A stretch of 64,000 nt of DNA, taken from positions 13,774,820-13,838,819 of the forward strand of contig OX637352.1 of NCBI GenBank assembly GCA_951799405.1. Reading direction: 5' to 3'. Under the pieces are notes generated by a model that was given only the letters and a program-made list of their open reading frames with translations, was not told the origin of the DNA and ran no database searches. This document shows positions 40,043 to 51,290 of the stretch, in pieces. The stretch's first letter is position 1, and the number at the start of each line of letters is the position of its first letter. Origin of the DNA: Agapetus fuscipes. Its lineage: Eukaryota; Arthropoda; Insecta; Trichoptera; Glossosomatidae. Position numbers and translations under genes: made by a program.

Positions 40043-40810
40043 GTAGCCATTGGTTATGTTTTTAGTGTAGTTATCGCTCCAAGACACATTCATTCTTTTG
40101 TTTGACTACTGCGTATCTAAATTTTGTACTTTAGAGCATAAACAACGGTAGTCACATTTAGTAAAATGTGCAGGAGATGAGTTTTAGTGAAAATGTGCAC
40201 TTTTATAAAACCATCATAACTTCTAAACTAGACGAGATACTTTTGATCTGTAAAAACTGTTTATCTTCTTTCATCTATATTTATTTAATGTGAAGTAATG
40301 TGAACAACGTATGTGGAACTCCCGTGGTTTATGCTCGCACTTTTATGTGCATCCCATATTTATTACACTTGATATCTCAGTAACTATGAGTCCGAGGGCT
40401 CCAATATTTTTACCACTTATAGAACAGCTAATTATAATAATTTCTGCATCATTAACTCAAAAACGCAAAAAAGTGGACTTCCGTTGTTTATGTTCTAAGG
40501 TACAGAATTGCATCTGATTGATTGCAAGATTAGTAGGTAGCAGTGGCGAAGGGTGCGATACAAGCCGGTTCCCATCGGTTTCCCGTTTAAAATGAGGCAA
40601 AAATGATAATAAAGTAGACTGCATGGTTTCAATGGGGAAAAAATATGTATTGTTTCTTTGGTTTTAAATTTTTTTTTTTGCTTTGTGCCCATATTTTTCA
40701 ACTACTTTGTTACATCATTTTAAAAGGGAAGCCGATGGGAGCCGGCTTGCATGGCACGCTTCGCCACTGGTAGGTAGGCACTTTTGTACCTACTCACATT
40801 TACAACAAGA
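40043..40810. other. Unassigned intron sequence
   Basis: GCCGGTTCCCATCGG at 40564 and the near-complement CCGATGGGAGCCGGC at 40732, with matching neighbours CGAAGGGTGCGATAC / CATGGCACGCTTCGCC, are inverted ends of a possible 210-bp MITE (about 40545-40770). Confidence 0.45.
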
Positions 40811-41062
40811 ACCTTGACTTATAGGTTGGTATGAGGCTGACCACCCATACTGTAAAAAATGGTTCACTTTGCCAATGTCACCCCTGTTTCAGGGAAGGTC
40901 GGCAAAAGTTGTGGGGCTTATGTTCATTTGAGGTTTGGATTTTATTTGTAAGTACACATTCAGCATTTGTAAGCGCGAACTACACTTGTTGGTTTGTGGG
41001 CATACATCTGAGAGCTTTAAATGAATATATCCTTGCAACTTAGATTATAGATTATATTATAG
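40811..41062 (+). repeat. RepA copy, near full length
   Basis: ACCTTGACTTATAGGTTGGT to CTTAGATTATAGATTATA. Confidence 0.85.
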
Positions 41063-41346
41063 ACCTAACGACTACAAGTAGCAAAGTTGGTTAAAATATC
41101 TGCTTGTTATAACAGAGTTTGACTGTAAAAATTTTAGTATTTGAAAAATTATGCTTCGTTAAAGTTGCATACAACGTCCCTTCAGTGCTTGTTTGGCTTA
41201 TCTGCCATTTGATTCAAAGATGACCTTTAAATGGCATTGTCTTAAGAATCACATTCTACACAATCTGAGCTAAGAAAAAAATGTAAAACACGATAATGTG
41301 AGAGTTGTTTTAATATATTTTAAATATTGATGTCCAGCATTCATAA

Positions 41347-41568
41347 TTCCTTGACTTATAAGTATGGATGAAGCTGACCACCCATACTGTAAAAAAATGG
41401 TTCACTCTGCCAATGTCAAGGAAGGTCTGCAAAAGTTGCATGGCTTGTATTCATTTGAGATTGGTTTTTTTTTGTTGTAAGTCCACATGTGGCATGTGTA
41501 AGCGGGAACTTATACGTGGCTGCTTATGGGAATGCATTTAATATTAATCTTAAGGGTATACGAGAGCT
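41347..41568 (+). repeat. RepA copy, diverged
   Basis: TTCCTTGACTTATAAGTATG start; lacks a block near GTCACCCCTGTTTCAGG and the final tail. Confidence 0.7.
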
Positions 41569-42187
41569 TAAGAAGATTATTAATATCGGGACTAAAGAAC
41601 CTCTTTAATTGTTTTATGAAACTAAAAGCGTAATTTTATGTCAAATAACTTTGACTGATCATGGGCAGATGTCGTTGCTGAAGTATATAAATTAATGTTC
41701 TATGTCAAGCATTACGTTTCATCAAAAAAATATGTAAAGTATATTAACGCTTTTAGCGAGCGTGTAAGTTTTATAAACTTTTGTTTAAACGCTATGTTTG
41801 AGTATTCACGACTGCATGTTTGGTACAGAAGTTATGCATGCAAAAATTGCAAAACGAAACAACTTTGCATAAGTATAATTCTATGTTGAAATAATTAAAC
41901 ATTTTTTGGCATCTTGAATTCAAACGTTTGTTGTGAGCAGAGCATATCTTTTGTTATAACAAAGGCGTGCAAAAGTACTATTCCGTCTGTCTCACACTGT
42001 ATATTATGAACGTGGGTATTTTTTTTATATATCGCACACCTAACAAAAAAAAGCAATAACTCAAATATTAAGAAGGTTGGGAAGTTGCGTTCCAAGTTTT
42101 GCATGTTTAATTAATTGTCGCACTAAAGCCCACATCAGCCATGACACAAGTTAATAGTTCTCTTTTCTTTTAAAATAAAACTTAAAT
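41569..42187. other. Unassigned AT-rich intron sequence, MITE G scrap near 42020-42090
   Basis: ATATCGCACACC followed by AGCAATAACTCAAATATTAA recalls the MITE G terminus. No gene. Confidence 0.35.
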
Positions 42188-42495
42188 AGCTGTAAGCTGT
42201 AACTCTGTCGCCATTCCGCTAGGGATGGCCAGAGCCTCTGCAGAGTTGCCTCCATTTTTTCCTATCCTGACATACCTCTTTCAATTCCTTCATATCCATC
42301 ACCTTTTTCATGCATTTTCTTCTTTTACGCTCACTTTGTATATCCCATTCTTTCACAATCACCACAATCTGATCACTCCATACTTTTCTCGGTCGTCCCT
42401 TCCCTCTTTTTCCTTTCACACTTTCTTTGTATACATACTTTGTCAGTCTATCATCATTCATTCTTTCCACATGCCCAAACCATCTCATCACATTC
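42188..42495 (-). mobile_element. LINE-Q 3' end, intact C-terminal frame
   Basis: Minus strand MMRWFGHVERMNDDRLTKYV, GKGRPRKVWSDQIVVIVKEW and KKWRQLCRGSGHP stop, the best-preserved LINE-Q copy. The 3' end is GCGACAGAGTTACAGCTTAC. Confidence 0.85.
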
Positions 42496-42813
42496 TTTTG
42501 TATAAATTGTAAAAAAATATCATTGGTATAAATTTGACTTATTTCTCTTTTATCCGTAAAATACAGAAAATGATGTCAAAACATTATCCATTATTTTTTA
42601 TTGCACTTTTTTTGAAAACATAATTGGAAACTGAAAAATAATATTTCACGTAATTATTTTAGTTAAGTGATGATAAAAACCGTGAAAAGTAAAACAAGGA
42701 CTTGGCTTGGATACTATTTTAATCAAAATACACTTTCAGTCTTAAAGTTTGGCACATAAAGACAGAAACTAGTAAGGTAACAAAAAAATGAAAATAACAT
42801 AGAAACTTCTAGC

Positions 42814-43013
42814 ACAGGGGTGTCCAACTCAAAATCGTGGCAAGCCGGGTTTAGCACTTTTGTAATCGTGGCGGGTTACATTTTTTGTTGTACTTTAGTC
42901 CATAATAATTCTGTTGACGGGGGAGGGGGGGAGGGGATGGTAGACACGCAATTTTTAAAGTTCATATTGTCCATAATAATTCTGTTGACCGGGGGGGGGG
43001 GGGGGGGGGGGGT
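42814..43013. repeat. hAT-like left end and two G-rich near-duplicates
   Basis: CAGGGGTGTCCAACTC at 42814 looks like a hAT terminus, but no matching right end was seen. TCCATAATAATTCTGTTGAC occurs twice, each followed by a G-run. The second run is 22 G (42991-43012). Confidence 0.5.
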
Positions 43014-43140
43014 AGGCACGCAATTTCAATCTTCGCGCGCAATTCAAATCTTAATACTTATCAATATCAAATACAATAATCAAATAGTTCAAATTAAATG
43101 AGTCTTAATGAAGTAAGGACTCTTCAACTTACGTCTTGTA

Positions 43141-43385
43141 TAATCTATCTATAATCTAAACTGCAAAGATATGTTATGGCTCATTTGAAATGCATGCCTA
43201 CAGACAGGCACATGTAGGTTCGCGCCTACACATTCTGCATGTGTGCATACAAATAAACAAAACCTCACATGAACATAAACCTTGCTACTCCTGCCGCCGT
43301 TCCCTAAACCGGGGTGGCATTGGCAAAAGTGAACCGATTTTTACAGCACGGGTGGTCAGCCTCATACCAACCTACAAGTCAAGGA
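43141..43385 (-). repeat. RepA copy, full length
   Basis: Minus strand TCCTTGACTTGTAGGTTGGT to GTTTAGATTATAGATAGATT. Confidence 0.8.
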
Positions 43386-43499
43386 GGTCTTGCTTAGGCA
43401 ATTTATAACAGTTGAGATCTGGAGCTTACAACAAAATCAACTTCAAAAACAACAATCAAAAACTCCTACCTTCTTTTCGCATTTTTATTGCGTTCTTCA

Positions 43500-43585
43500 C
43501 ATTGGTTCTTCATCAAAATCTCAATTTTCCCAATTTTTGAGTTATGGCTCTTTATTGTAAAGCGTGCGTACATCTTGCGTGTGCC
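43500..43585. mobile_element. MITE G right-end fragment
   Basis: TTTTTGAGTTATGGCTCTTT and TTGTAAAGCGTGCG match the right terminus of 47673-47921. Confidence 0.5.
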
Positions 43586-43768
43586 GAAAACAACGAATCC
43601 CTTCTCCAAGTATAAATGTCAACGCTTTAACTATGCCGCGGCGCATACAAATAATGTATCTGACTCACAGCAGCACCTCTTACGAGCGTCTCAGTTGCTA
43701 TACACTTTATAAACACTAGTGTCGAGTTTAAAACGTAATATTTTACGTTCAAAATCCAATAACCCATG

Positions 43769-43801
43769 GCTGTATTATGTCAATATGCGACATAATACAG
43801 C
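43769..43801. other. Perfect 13-bp hairpin
   Basis: GCTGTATTATGTC, seven-base loop, GACATAATACAGC. No other RNA features identified. Confidence 0.6.
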
Positions 43802-44690
43802 GCTTACCAAGTATGACACTCCACGTTTTAACTTAATCATAACGTAAACAAAAAACCTATTAGGACTTATACAGCGCTTAAAGTTTGCGTCATAGTTTTG
43901 ATGTATTTTGACAAAACGATTTATTCGAGTAACAACGTTAATTTGCTTTTCAACTTTTTAAAGCCAGCGAAATACATTTTATTCTCTTCTGCCATGCTCA
44001 GTGAATAATTATTATTTTCTAAGGTTCCCGAAGCGGCCGCATGGCGCTGAAATCAGTCAAAATTGTGTATGGAAATCTTTATTTTTCCATGATAAATAGA
44101 AATCGGGGGAGAAAAAATAAAACAAGTATTGCATTACAAACATAAAAAATATTACTTCAAATCCTAAAAAGAAAATATACCATTCAATGGCAAATTTACC
44201 TACACGATCGTATGCAAAATTTGTGTACTTTTTAAATAACTATAAAAAATCAATGAAAAGTATAAAAAAATAATTTTCATCTAGAAAAAATAAAACTAAT
44301 CAAAATAAATGTTTTGAAATAAAAAAAAGTTATGAATTATTCATAACAACAGTAGAAATCTCCATTTAAGGTATCTCCGTAAATAAAATTATTTTGAATT
44401 GGTGTTTGATGGGAAAAAATACCTAATTTTATGTGTTAATTTAATCTGGAGAAAAAATGCTACCTTAACATTGAAAATATGGGTTATTTCGGTCATCAAA
44501 GTTGGGCGCGCTGACCTCTCAATCACCCTTAAATGTAAAATGTCTTTGTAACTTACAAATAGAGTATTGATAAGACACATTGGTACAGTACACATACAAA
44601 CATTGCTCATGTGAAATTACCTCTGTTGGAGATAAGACAAACAAGCACTAAGCTGACGATAATTGTTTTATGTTGTCATGCTTCGATGTA
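43802..44690. other. AT-rich intron sequence
   Basis: No gene or recognised element. Confidence 0.4.
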
Positions 44691-45219
44691 ATGGGGCTTC
44701 CACACGCTTGCCAACCCATTACAAGCCAAGCGCACAGTGTGTCGTCTAGAACATGCTAGCTGGACAAAATTTTTTTGGCTGTTTTTGGATGGAATTCGGT
44801 TTATTTATTTATGTTTTGATAAAATCAATGAAAATGAGTGGAATATGAAATGTAAAAATATTTATCTTCTGAAAAATAGAAAAAAAAAACTTTTTTTTTT
44901 AAATTATATTTAAAAAAATAATAATAATACAATTTGATACATTACTTAAGACATTAAAAAACACGCACACACATTAAGTACATGCATGAATTAAAATAAA
45001 ACCTGAAATGATTATTAAATCTACATAATTTATTTTTCAGAAGATAAATATTTTTACATCTCATATTCCACTCATTTTTATTGATTTTATCAAAACATAA
45101 ATAAATAAACCGAATTCCATCCAAAAACAGCCAAAAATAATTTTGTCCAGCTAGCATGTTCTAGACGACACACTGTGCGCTTGGCTTGTAATGGGTTGGC
45201 AAGCGTGTGGAAGCCCCAT
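44691..45219. mobile_element. Long foldback MITE, about 188-bp arms nearly identical
   Basis: Left arm 44691-44878 starts ATGGGGCTTCCACACGCTTG. The right arm 45031-45219 is its complement, with only about four differences. The AT-rich loop is about 150 bp. No coding frame. In SH2B intron 5. Confidence 0.9.
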
Positions 45220-45390
45220 AAAGATCTAAACACATCACTGTTGTCCATTGCAGCTTGCTCTATAAACTGTTTTTTGTGTATAATGTATATATTATATTTT
45301 ATGTACAGTCCTACATATTGGCAGCTAGCAATATTGTTTGATATTTTAAATTTAATCTAAGAAGAGATGTCGGCATTGTACAGGAATTAA

Positions 45391-45961
45391 CCCCTGGAGC
45401 GCCAGCGATTTTCTGCCTAATTCAGACACCCAACTCGTGGTTTTTTATATTAAATATCTCCAAAGATACAAAAAATATCTCCTGTGGGTTTTTATTATAT
45501 CAAAAAACAATGAAATAAAGTTTTTTTAGTGCCTACCAAAAAAAAAAAAACTTTTGAGGATTTATTATTTTGCTCCATCATAATTTAGATTACGGAAAAA
45601 AGATCGAGATTCTAAAAATAGATATACCTCATTAGTATGCGTAGGCACGAAATCACAATACATCAAAGTTAATGACCCTTATTATTTACACAAAAAAAAA
45701 GTTTGATTGTGTTAGTGGTCTTATGTTAACAAATTGTGGAATTCGGCTTTTCCAACAGTCGGTTTTCAAGGTCAACTTAAATATTATATTTTAAATACCT
45801 ACAAACTAAAATGAATGCTTTGAATTTATTGGTGGATGGTTCTAACCAATGGCAGTACTTCGTGCGATTTTCGATCTTATTGCTGTGTTAAAACTAAAGA
45901 AAAATTTAAAAAATCGCGTATAGTACTAGAAGCGCGGATCCGCTTTCCGGCGCTCGAGGGG
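45391..45961. mobile_element. piggyBac-like MITE P2, 571 bp, intact TTAA duplications
   Basis: Flanked by TTAA at 45387-45390 and 45962-45965. Ends CCCCTGGAGCGCC and GGCGCTCGAGGGG. Opposite orientation to P1, 11 kb upstream in the same gene. Confidence 0.9.
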
Positions 45962-46003
45962 TTAATGATTGACTGAATTGAATAAAGAAAGAATATATAT
46001 CAT

Positions 46004-46072
46004 CGGTCTGTAGTCTAGTGCTTAACGCTACAAACTCATAATCACATGGGCGTGGATTTAATTCCCAAATCA
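46004..46072 (+). mobile_element. SINE-T head fragment
   Basis: CGGTCTGTAGTCTAGTGCTT and a decayed B box. It joins a SINE-G head. Confidence 0.55.
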
Positions 46073-46077
46073 TTCTG

Positions 46078-46175
46078 GTCTGGTCGGTAGTTCAGTTGGT
46101 AGAGTGCTTGCATTCCAGGCTGAAATATCGGGTTTGAATCCCACCGAGGGTGTCAGAAATGATTTCCCATGTTCA
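46078..46175 (+). mobile_element. SINE-G head fragment
   Basis: A box TAGTTCAGTTGG, B box GGGTTTGAATCCC and ATGATTTCCCATG. Confidence 0.65.
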
Positions 46176-46195
46176 TTTCAAAAATAGATTTGTAA

Positions 46196-46339
46196 ATCTA
46201 ATCTTATCTAAGTTGCAAAGACATGTTACATTGGAGATTCACATTACATGCATTCACACATACAAGTTCGCGCCTGCACATGCCTCATGTGAACCTACAA
46301 CATAAGAACCAAATCTCAAATGGACATATCCCCTGCAAT
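46196..46339 (-). repeat. RepA 3' half
   Basis: Minus strand with AACTTAGATAAGATTAGATT tail. The 5' half is replaced by the inverted SINE-L/SINE-G pair. Confidence 0.75.
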
Positions 46340-46900
46340 TCACCAACCTATTCTGCCTGGCCAGAAACAGGTATTAATATCATCAATTAATAATTAATTA
46401 TTGTAATTTATTAATTAATAATTACACAATGACATCTGTTAAACCAGGATCAAAGTTATGGTCAAATGTCCCAGGCGGGGATCGAACCAACGTTTTTCTA
46501 TTCCAAACACGTTAGAAAGATCAGCCACTTGACTCCCTCGGCCATAACACCGATTATCATACATGTAGCTTAGTTACACACGTATAGTGTAACTTCTTGC
46601 CGCGTTATCCCCGAAGGGGTAGCATGTGGCGAGTTGAACCTATTTATTTTTACAGATAAAGGGGCCGGCCTTACGCCAACCAATTCAGTTGAAGTGGGGG
46701 CTTCCCAGCTCCCGAGAAGGCTGGTACTCATTTGTTGTGAAGGCTGAGTAAACCTTACCGGTATTTTTATTATGGGGTTTGAAATAAACACCGCAATAGG
46801 AAATCATTTCTGACACCCTCCTCGGTGGGATTCGAACCCGAGCTCACGGGGTAGAATGCAAGCACTCTACCAACTGAGCTATCCGACCGGACTATAGTCG
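46340..46900 (-). mobile_element. SINE-G plus SINE-L dimer
   Basis: On minus, SINE-G runs 46900 to about 46554 with A box TAGCTCAGTTGG and B box GGGTTCGAATCCC, ending at the ACACTATACGTGTGTAAC section. SINE-L follows at once (46553-46340: GGTGTTATGGCCGAGGGAGT, GGTTCGATCCCC, CTGTTTCTGGCCAGGCAGAA). Two tRNA-derived units are thus in tandem. Confidence 0.75.
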
Positions 46901-47080
46901 ATAATCACATTTTGAAAATAAACTCTTAAAACTTCTTCCTGTGCAATGGTGAATATAACATGTGTTAGATCCTTATTATTTGTATTTACTTTTAAGTTTT
47001 TATTTTATTTTAACTTATCCTAAATATCAGTCTTATGAAGTGTTTATTTTTTTAAATATTTGAATAATATAATATAATTT

Positions 47081-47308
47081 GTCAACGACGTTAGCCATGT
47101 TGAAAGCACCGGTTCCCATAGATCACCCAAGTTAAGCAACATTGGGCGTGCTCAGTGCTTGGTTGGGTAATCGCTCAGGTACACAGGAATCGCTCAGGAA
47201 ATATAAATGGTATATTTTTTTTGTGCTCCGCCGGGATCCGAATCCACAACCTTCCATTCATGAGTCCGAAGTGTTGCCACTGGACTACGGACCGGTCCAA
47301 GACCCTTT
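47081..47308. mobile_element. Rearranged 5S-tRNA SINE: 5S head plus, tRNA part inverted
   Basis: The plus 5S-like head is at 47081-47184 (GTCAACGACGTTAGCCATGT, CACCCAAGTTAAGCAAC). It is followed by minus SINE-T head and early body at 47199-47308 (B box GGATTCGGATCCC on minus). The rest of the SINE is absent. AATCGCTCAGG occurs twice at the junction. Confidence 0.75.
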
Positions 47309-47309
47309 C

Positions 47310-47375
47310 CCAAGAAAGTTCCCTAATGACCTGGCCGTTTGATGTCACAATTTTATCCATGCTGATTCATGTGTT
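47310..47375 (-). repeat. Repeat D fragment
   Basis: Minus strand CATGAATCAGCATGGATAAA, then TGACATCAAACGGCC and TTAGGGAACTTTC. Confidence 0.45.
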
Positions 47376-47672
47376 GTCCATTTTATCTTCCTTGATACCA
47401 AGTGTTACATTTTAATGTATAATATTATCTATTTTGATGTTTTATTTGTACTAATTATTAATCTCATAGTTGCATGTTGACTGTGTCACCCTGTGTTCAA
47501 TCCAGTACCCGTAGTATAAAATATTAAAACTAAATCACTCTCTAGAAGTGCTGCTGTGTATTCCATATGCTTTAACGATAGCTCCAATCAAACTTAAACT
47601 GTGAATCTTAAATCTGAATATCAATTTTAAATCATTTTTTACCGTGTATTGCCTACCTATTAGACTCATGAC

Positions 47673-47921
47673 TCGCACGCTTAATAATAAAGAGAAATAA
47701 CTCGAAAATTGGGAAAATCGAGATTTTGTAATAAAACGCAAGAACAATGCGAGAAGAATAGGTAGAATGCGACAGCCGTTCAATTTGGATGAATATGACC
47801 GAGATAAAACATCGGACGCCTTTTTCATCCCATACAAGTTGTACTGGTTGTCTGAACTTCAAACGTGATTTCCCAACATTCTTGTTTTTTGAGTTATTGC
47901 TCTTTATTATTAAATGTGCGA
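47673..47921. mobile_element. MITE G, both termini present
   Basis: Ends TCGCACGCTTAATAATAAAG and CTTTATTATTAAATGTGCGA are inverted over about 28 bp or more. Close match to 30325-30565. No transposase. Confidence 0.75.
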
Positions 47922-48004
47922 TGTGTCTGTATGGGATGCACGCCCCTGCCATACACTAATATTTTTCTCGGCTGTATGACGCCACTGGTTCTACTTCACT
48001 AATC

Positions 48005-48180
48005 CGATTCACAAGCCTCGAAGGCTCAGGGCCTCCCGCACCACAATCCTCCAGGACTCTCCGTCTTGTGCCGCTTCCCTCCATGGTCCCCTTACCCCCA
48101 GGACTTCTGCGTCAGCCTCCACGTTGTCTGTCCATCGTATACTGAGACGTCCGAGTAGTGTGAAACAGCTTGTCGCCCAC
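48005..48180 (-). mobile_element. LINE-R-type C-terminal fragment
   Basis: Minus frame GRLSIRWTDNVEADAEVLGV, WREAAQDGESWRIVVREALS and LRGL stop, the C-terminal pattern of RTE-like elements. Confidence 0.65.
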
Positions 48181-48586
48181 AATAAATAAAATATTGGATT
48201 CCACATAATTAGGGAATTTTTATTTATTTTACATTATTGTGAATTAAAAGTACAGCGACATCTGATGACAGATTTAATATTAATATACGTAATTAAAATA
48301 ATTTCTAGGAAATTCCTAAAGTGTTTTTATCCTAGTGTTTGTACTGTTTAAATATTGTAAATATAATTAATTAATATTATAATGGACTCGGCACAAGTTT
48401 GAATTAAGAACTTTTTCCTCGGCGAGCAAACGTCACACTTGTATGGGTCCTTAGCGACCATTAATAATTTTTTTTCTTCAAAAAACCAGATTGTGAAATG
48501 TCACAATTTTATTGTCTATGCAATTTGTGCAAAGTCCATTGTATATCCAAAAAAGACAGTAGAAACTATTGAATCCTGGACAATAA

Positions 48587-48828
48587 CGGGGCTATTCTTA
48601 GACATTTTAGTCGTCGGTTGAGCCCACGCTTTGACAAACTAATGGTGCCCGGACTGAAAATTTCATCACCACGGTCATTCTTACCTACCGAATTTTGTAA
48701 TATTTGTATGAAAACAAATCAGCTGTTCACTTGCGGCCATCTTGGATTGACAGTCTTCATACAAATGCATCATTAGTTTGTCAAAGCGTGGGCTCAACCG
48801 ACGACTAAAATGTCTCAGAATAGCCCCG
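48587..48828. mobile_element. MITE H, 242 bp, target duplication TAA
   Basis: CGGGGCTATTCTTAGACATT and its near-complement AATGTCTCAGAATAGCCCCG at the ends. TAA at 48584-48586 and 48829-48831. Partner of 6543-6785. Confidence 0.85.
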
Positions 48829-49061
48829 TAAAGGTTTTACTGTAATCTAAAATGAATTTAATCATATATTTTTAATTAATGAAGCCCTCCTGCTTGTCAA
48901 TAGAGGGCGTTATCTAAAGCAATTGATTCCATAGACCGTGTGCGGGAAGTTCGCTTTGGCACTGAGAGCGCTTACAGCAAAAATCATCATTCGGAGGGCT
49001 TGCTTTGTTACTCACAGCAAAGCATCCCGAACTATCATAAGCAAATGAAGGCAAACTTCAT

Positions 49062-49510
49062 CTAATATCAGACTAATTTATTTTAAATTACAAATGATAA
49101 GAGAGCGCCGTTTTTGTGTGTGTCACACCTCAAGGGCCCTCTCCGATCATGGATAAGACTTTTTGAAAAGGTAAGTCTTGAGTGCTCCGCGAAATACACT
49201 CACAGATTTGGAGTTCTTCACTCCGGGTGGCAGTCTGTTCCACTCCACCGGACCCGCAACACGGAAAGCGCGGTCTCCAAAATTTGTACGGATCTGACGG
49301 TGCGGCTGAACCAAATTGATTGCACCGTCGCCCGCGGATCTGAGTGTCTGCCTCCTTGCACCCGTCTCAACAGGCAACATCATGTCAGTCAGATAAGGTG
49401 GAGCCAAGCTATTGATGGCTTTATATACCATCAGACAAACACGGTAGACCACCCTCTCCGGGAAACGAAGCCAATGGTATGTTTTTATCAGCGGAGTGAT
49501 GTGAGCGAAT
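49062..49510 (-). mobile_element. LINE-C 3' end, intact C-terminal frame
   Basis: The minus frame to 49147 reads ITPLIKTYHWLRFPERVVYR, FGDRAFRVAGPVEWNRLPPG and LKTYLFKKSYP stop. UTR as in 23869-24331, ending AATAAATTAGTCTGATATTA. Confidence 0.85.
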
Positions 49511-49820
49511 TTGGGTATCCCGAATATCTGTCCACCAGACAAAGGTCGGCAGAGTGGATGTAGATTTTCTCAAAATTTTCTGTAGAATACCTTGTGTGTG
49601 CCCTTCCCGAACACGGCCCCTGTGTATCCGGCTCTTTGTGTATAAATGTGTAGAATTTAGTGAATGTTTGTTGTGTTTTTGTAAAATGCCATTCCATGTT
49701 TTAAAAAGCAAGTCACAAATTATTATTATTTGCCCTGTTGTAAGTTCCTTTAATTATTTCACATTATATCTGTAGACATCTAACCAAATGGAATCATAAA
49801 AAAACTTCTTGCGTTTCTGT

Positions 49821-50070
49821 CTAAATCTAAATCTTAATCTAAGCTGCAAAGATATGTATCATCTGAGATTCATATCAAATGCATTCCCACAAGCAGACAT
49901 GCATAATTTCGCGCTTACACATGCCGCATGTGGACCTACAATATAAAAAACCCAATCTCAAATGAACATAAGCCCTGCAACTCTTGCCGACCTTCCCTGA
50001 AGCAGGGGTGACATTGGCAAAGTGAACCATTTTTTACAGTATGGGTTGTCAGCCGCATACCAACCTATCA
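49821..50070 (-). repeat. RepA copy, near full length
   Basis: Minus strand with a CAGCTTAGATTAAGATTTAG tail. The first bases at the 5' end are lost. Confidence 0.8.
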
Positions 50071-50235
50071 AATTTGACACAATTATAGTCTCTCTATTCT
50101 CCCCTGTATGATGAGTAATAAAAACACAACACAACCAAGCTGCACATACAGTGTAACGTCTTGCCTATGTGTGTGACCGACTAACTTTGCTATTTCTGCC
50201 ATTACTAGGTAAATAATACCTACATATTAATATTG

Positions 50236-50428
50236 TTCCTTGACTTATAGGTTGGAATGAGGCTGACCCCCCATGCTGTAAATACTTGGTTCACTTTTAG
50301 GTTCATTCAAGTTCAAGTTTGTGTGTCGTTTGGTTTATTCTGTATTTACACAATGCAGTATGTTTAAGCGCAAACTTTCGTGGGCATGCATTAAATATGA
50401 GCCTTAAATGCCACTTAGATTATAGATA
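50236..50428 (+). repeat. RepA copy with internal deletion
   Basis: TTCCTTGACTTATAGGTTGG start, ending CCACTTAGATTATAGATAAC; the central GTCACCCCTG block is missing. Confidence 0.75.
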
Positions 50429-51290
50429 ACAGATGTCAGGGTACGAGGACATATTTTTGTTGTTTTTCTTGATTCTGTTTGATTATTTGTTTACTTGTTA
50501 ATTCTAAGATCATAATTTAAGTTTGATGTAATAAATTGTCACACTATGTAACAGTAGAAAGTTGATTTATAAATTATTATTTTTAGCATTACAATTTTTG
50601 GTTTGTTTTTATTTTTCACACTCTATTATTCCAATTTTTTTTGTGCATACAAAGTGAGAAAGCAAGCATTTTCTCATTGAACGAGGTCTGCACATTTCAA
50701 CAAGTCTGTGACATCACACGGCTGGGTTGCTAGGGCAAAAGCTAACTTAACTAACACATTCAACTCAGTTGCAGCAAACAAATTTGGAACAGTCTTATAA
50801 TGTCAACAAAACAAAGAAAGCTGCCCGTGTTGGAAGTCTTGACGACCGTCGGTACCTATTTGAAGATAGGACAGAATAAAACATGTCTGTGCCTGAACAG
50901 CTGATCGTTGTTCCATATTGACAGTTGAAAGGCAGTCATTTTAATAATAGTGATATTATTTTCATAATAATATAAAAGTCATAAGCGTCATTTTGGTCAA
51001 AAATGAATTATAAATGCTATCCTACTTGAAATTTTCTGCTCTTTCTAATGCGCTAACTCCCATAGCTCTACAATGATTTTTGTGTTGTTTATGCCCAAGC
51101 AAACTACTGCGTTTTCGAAGTATGGTTTTGGTGTAACCGACAAGATTTTGGCCTTTTTTGTCCTAAAGGTGCTTGTGACATAAAAAAAAATGTAAAACCA
51201 CAATCATAGGAATTCCAATAAATGCCTTTATTTTTTTTAAATTTTAGAGCTGTTTTGATTTTAATGATATGATAAAAAATAAAGAAGTTG
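50429..51290. other. Intron sequence, repeat D at 50690-50760
   Basis: GTGACATCACACGGCTGGGT, TGCTAGGG is a repeat D core. The remainder is AT-rich and unassigned. Confidence 0.4.

Noticed and set aside
42225..42512. Plus-strand frame opposite LINE-Q (MARASAELPPFFPILTYLF...), also at 20485 and 32384 in mirror form
   Set aside because: Shadow of the LINE-Q coding strand; it recurs only where LINE-Q lies.
46817..46890. Functional tRNA genes at SINE-G, SINE-T and SINE-L heads
   Set aside because: A and B boxes are present but acceptor stems do not pair and the sequence continues into repeated SINE bodies.
49554..49775. Short frames just past LINE-C at 49510
   Set aside because: No family resemblance and no splice or start context.
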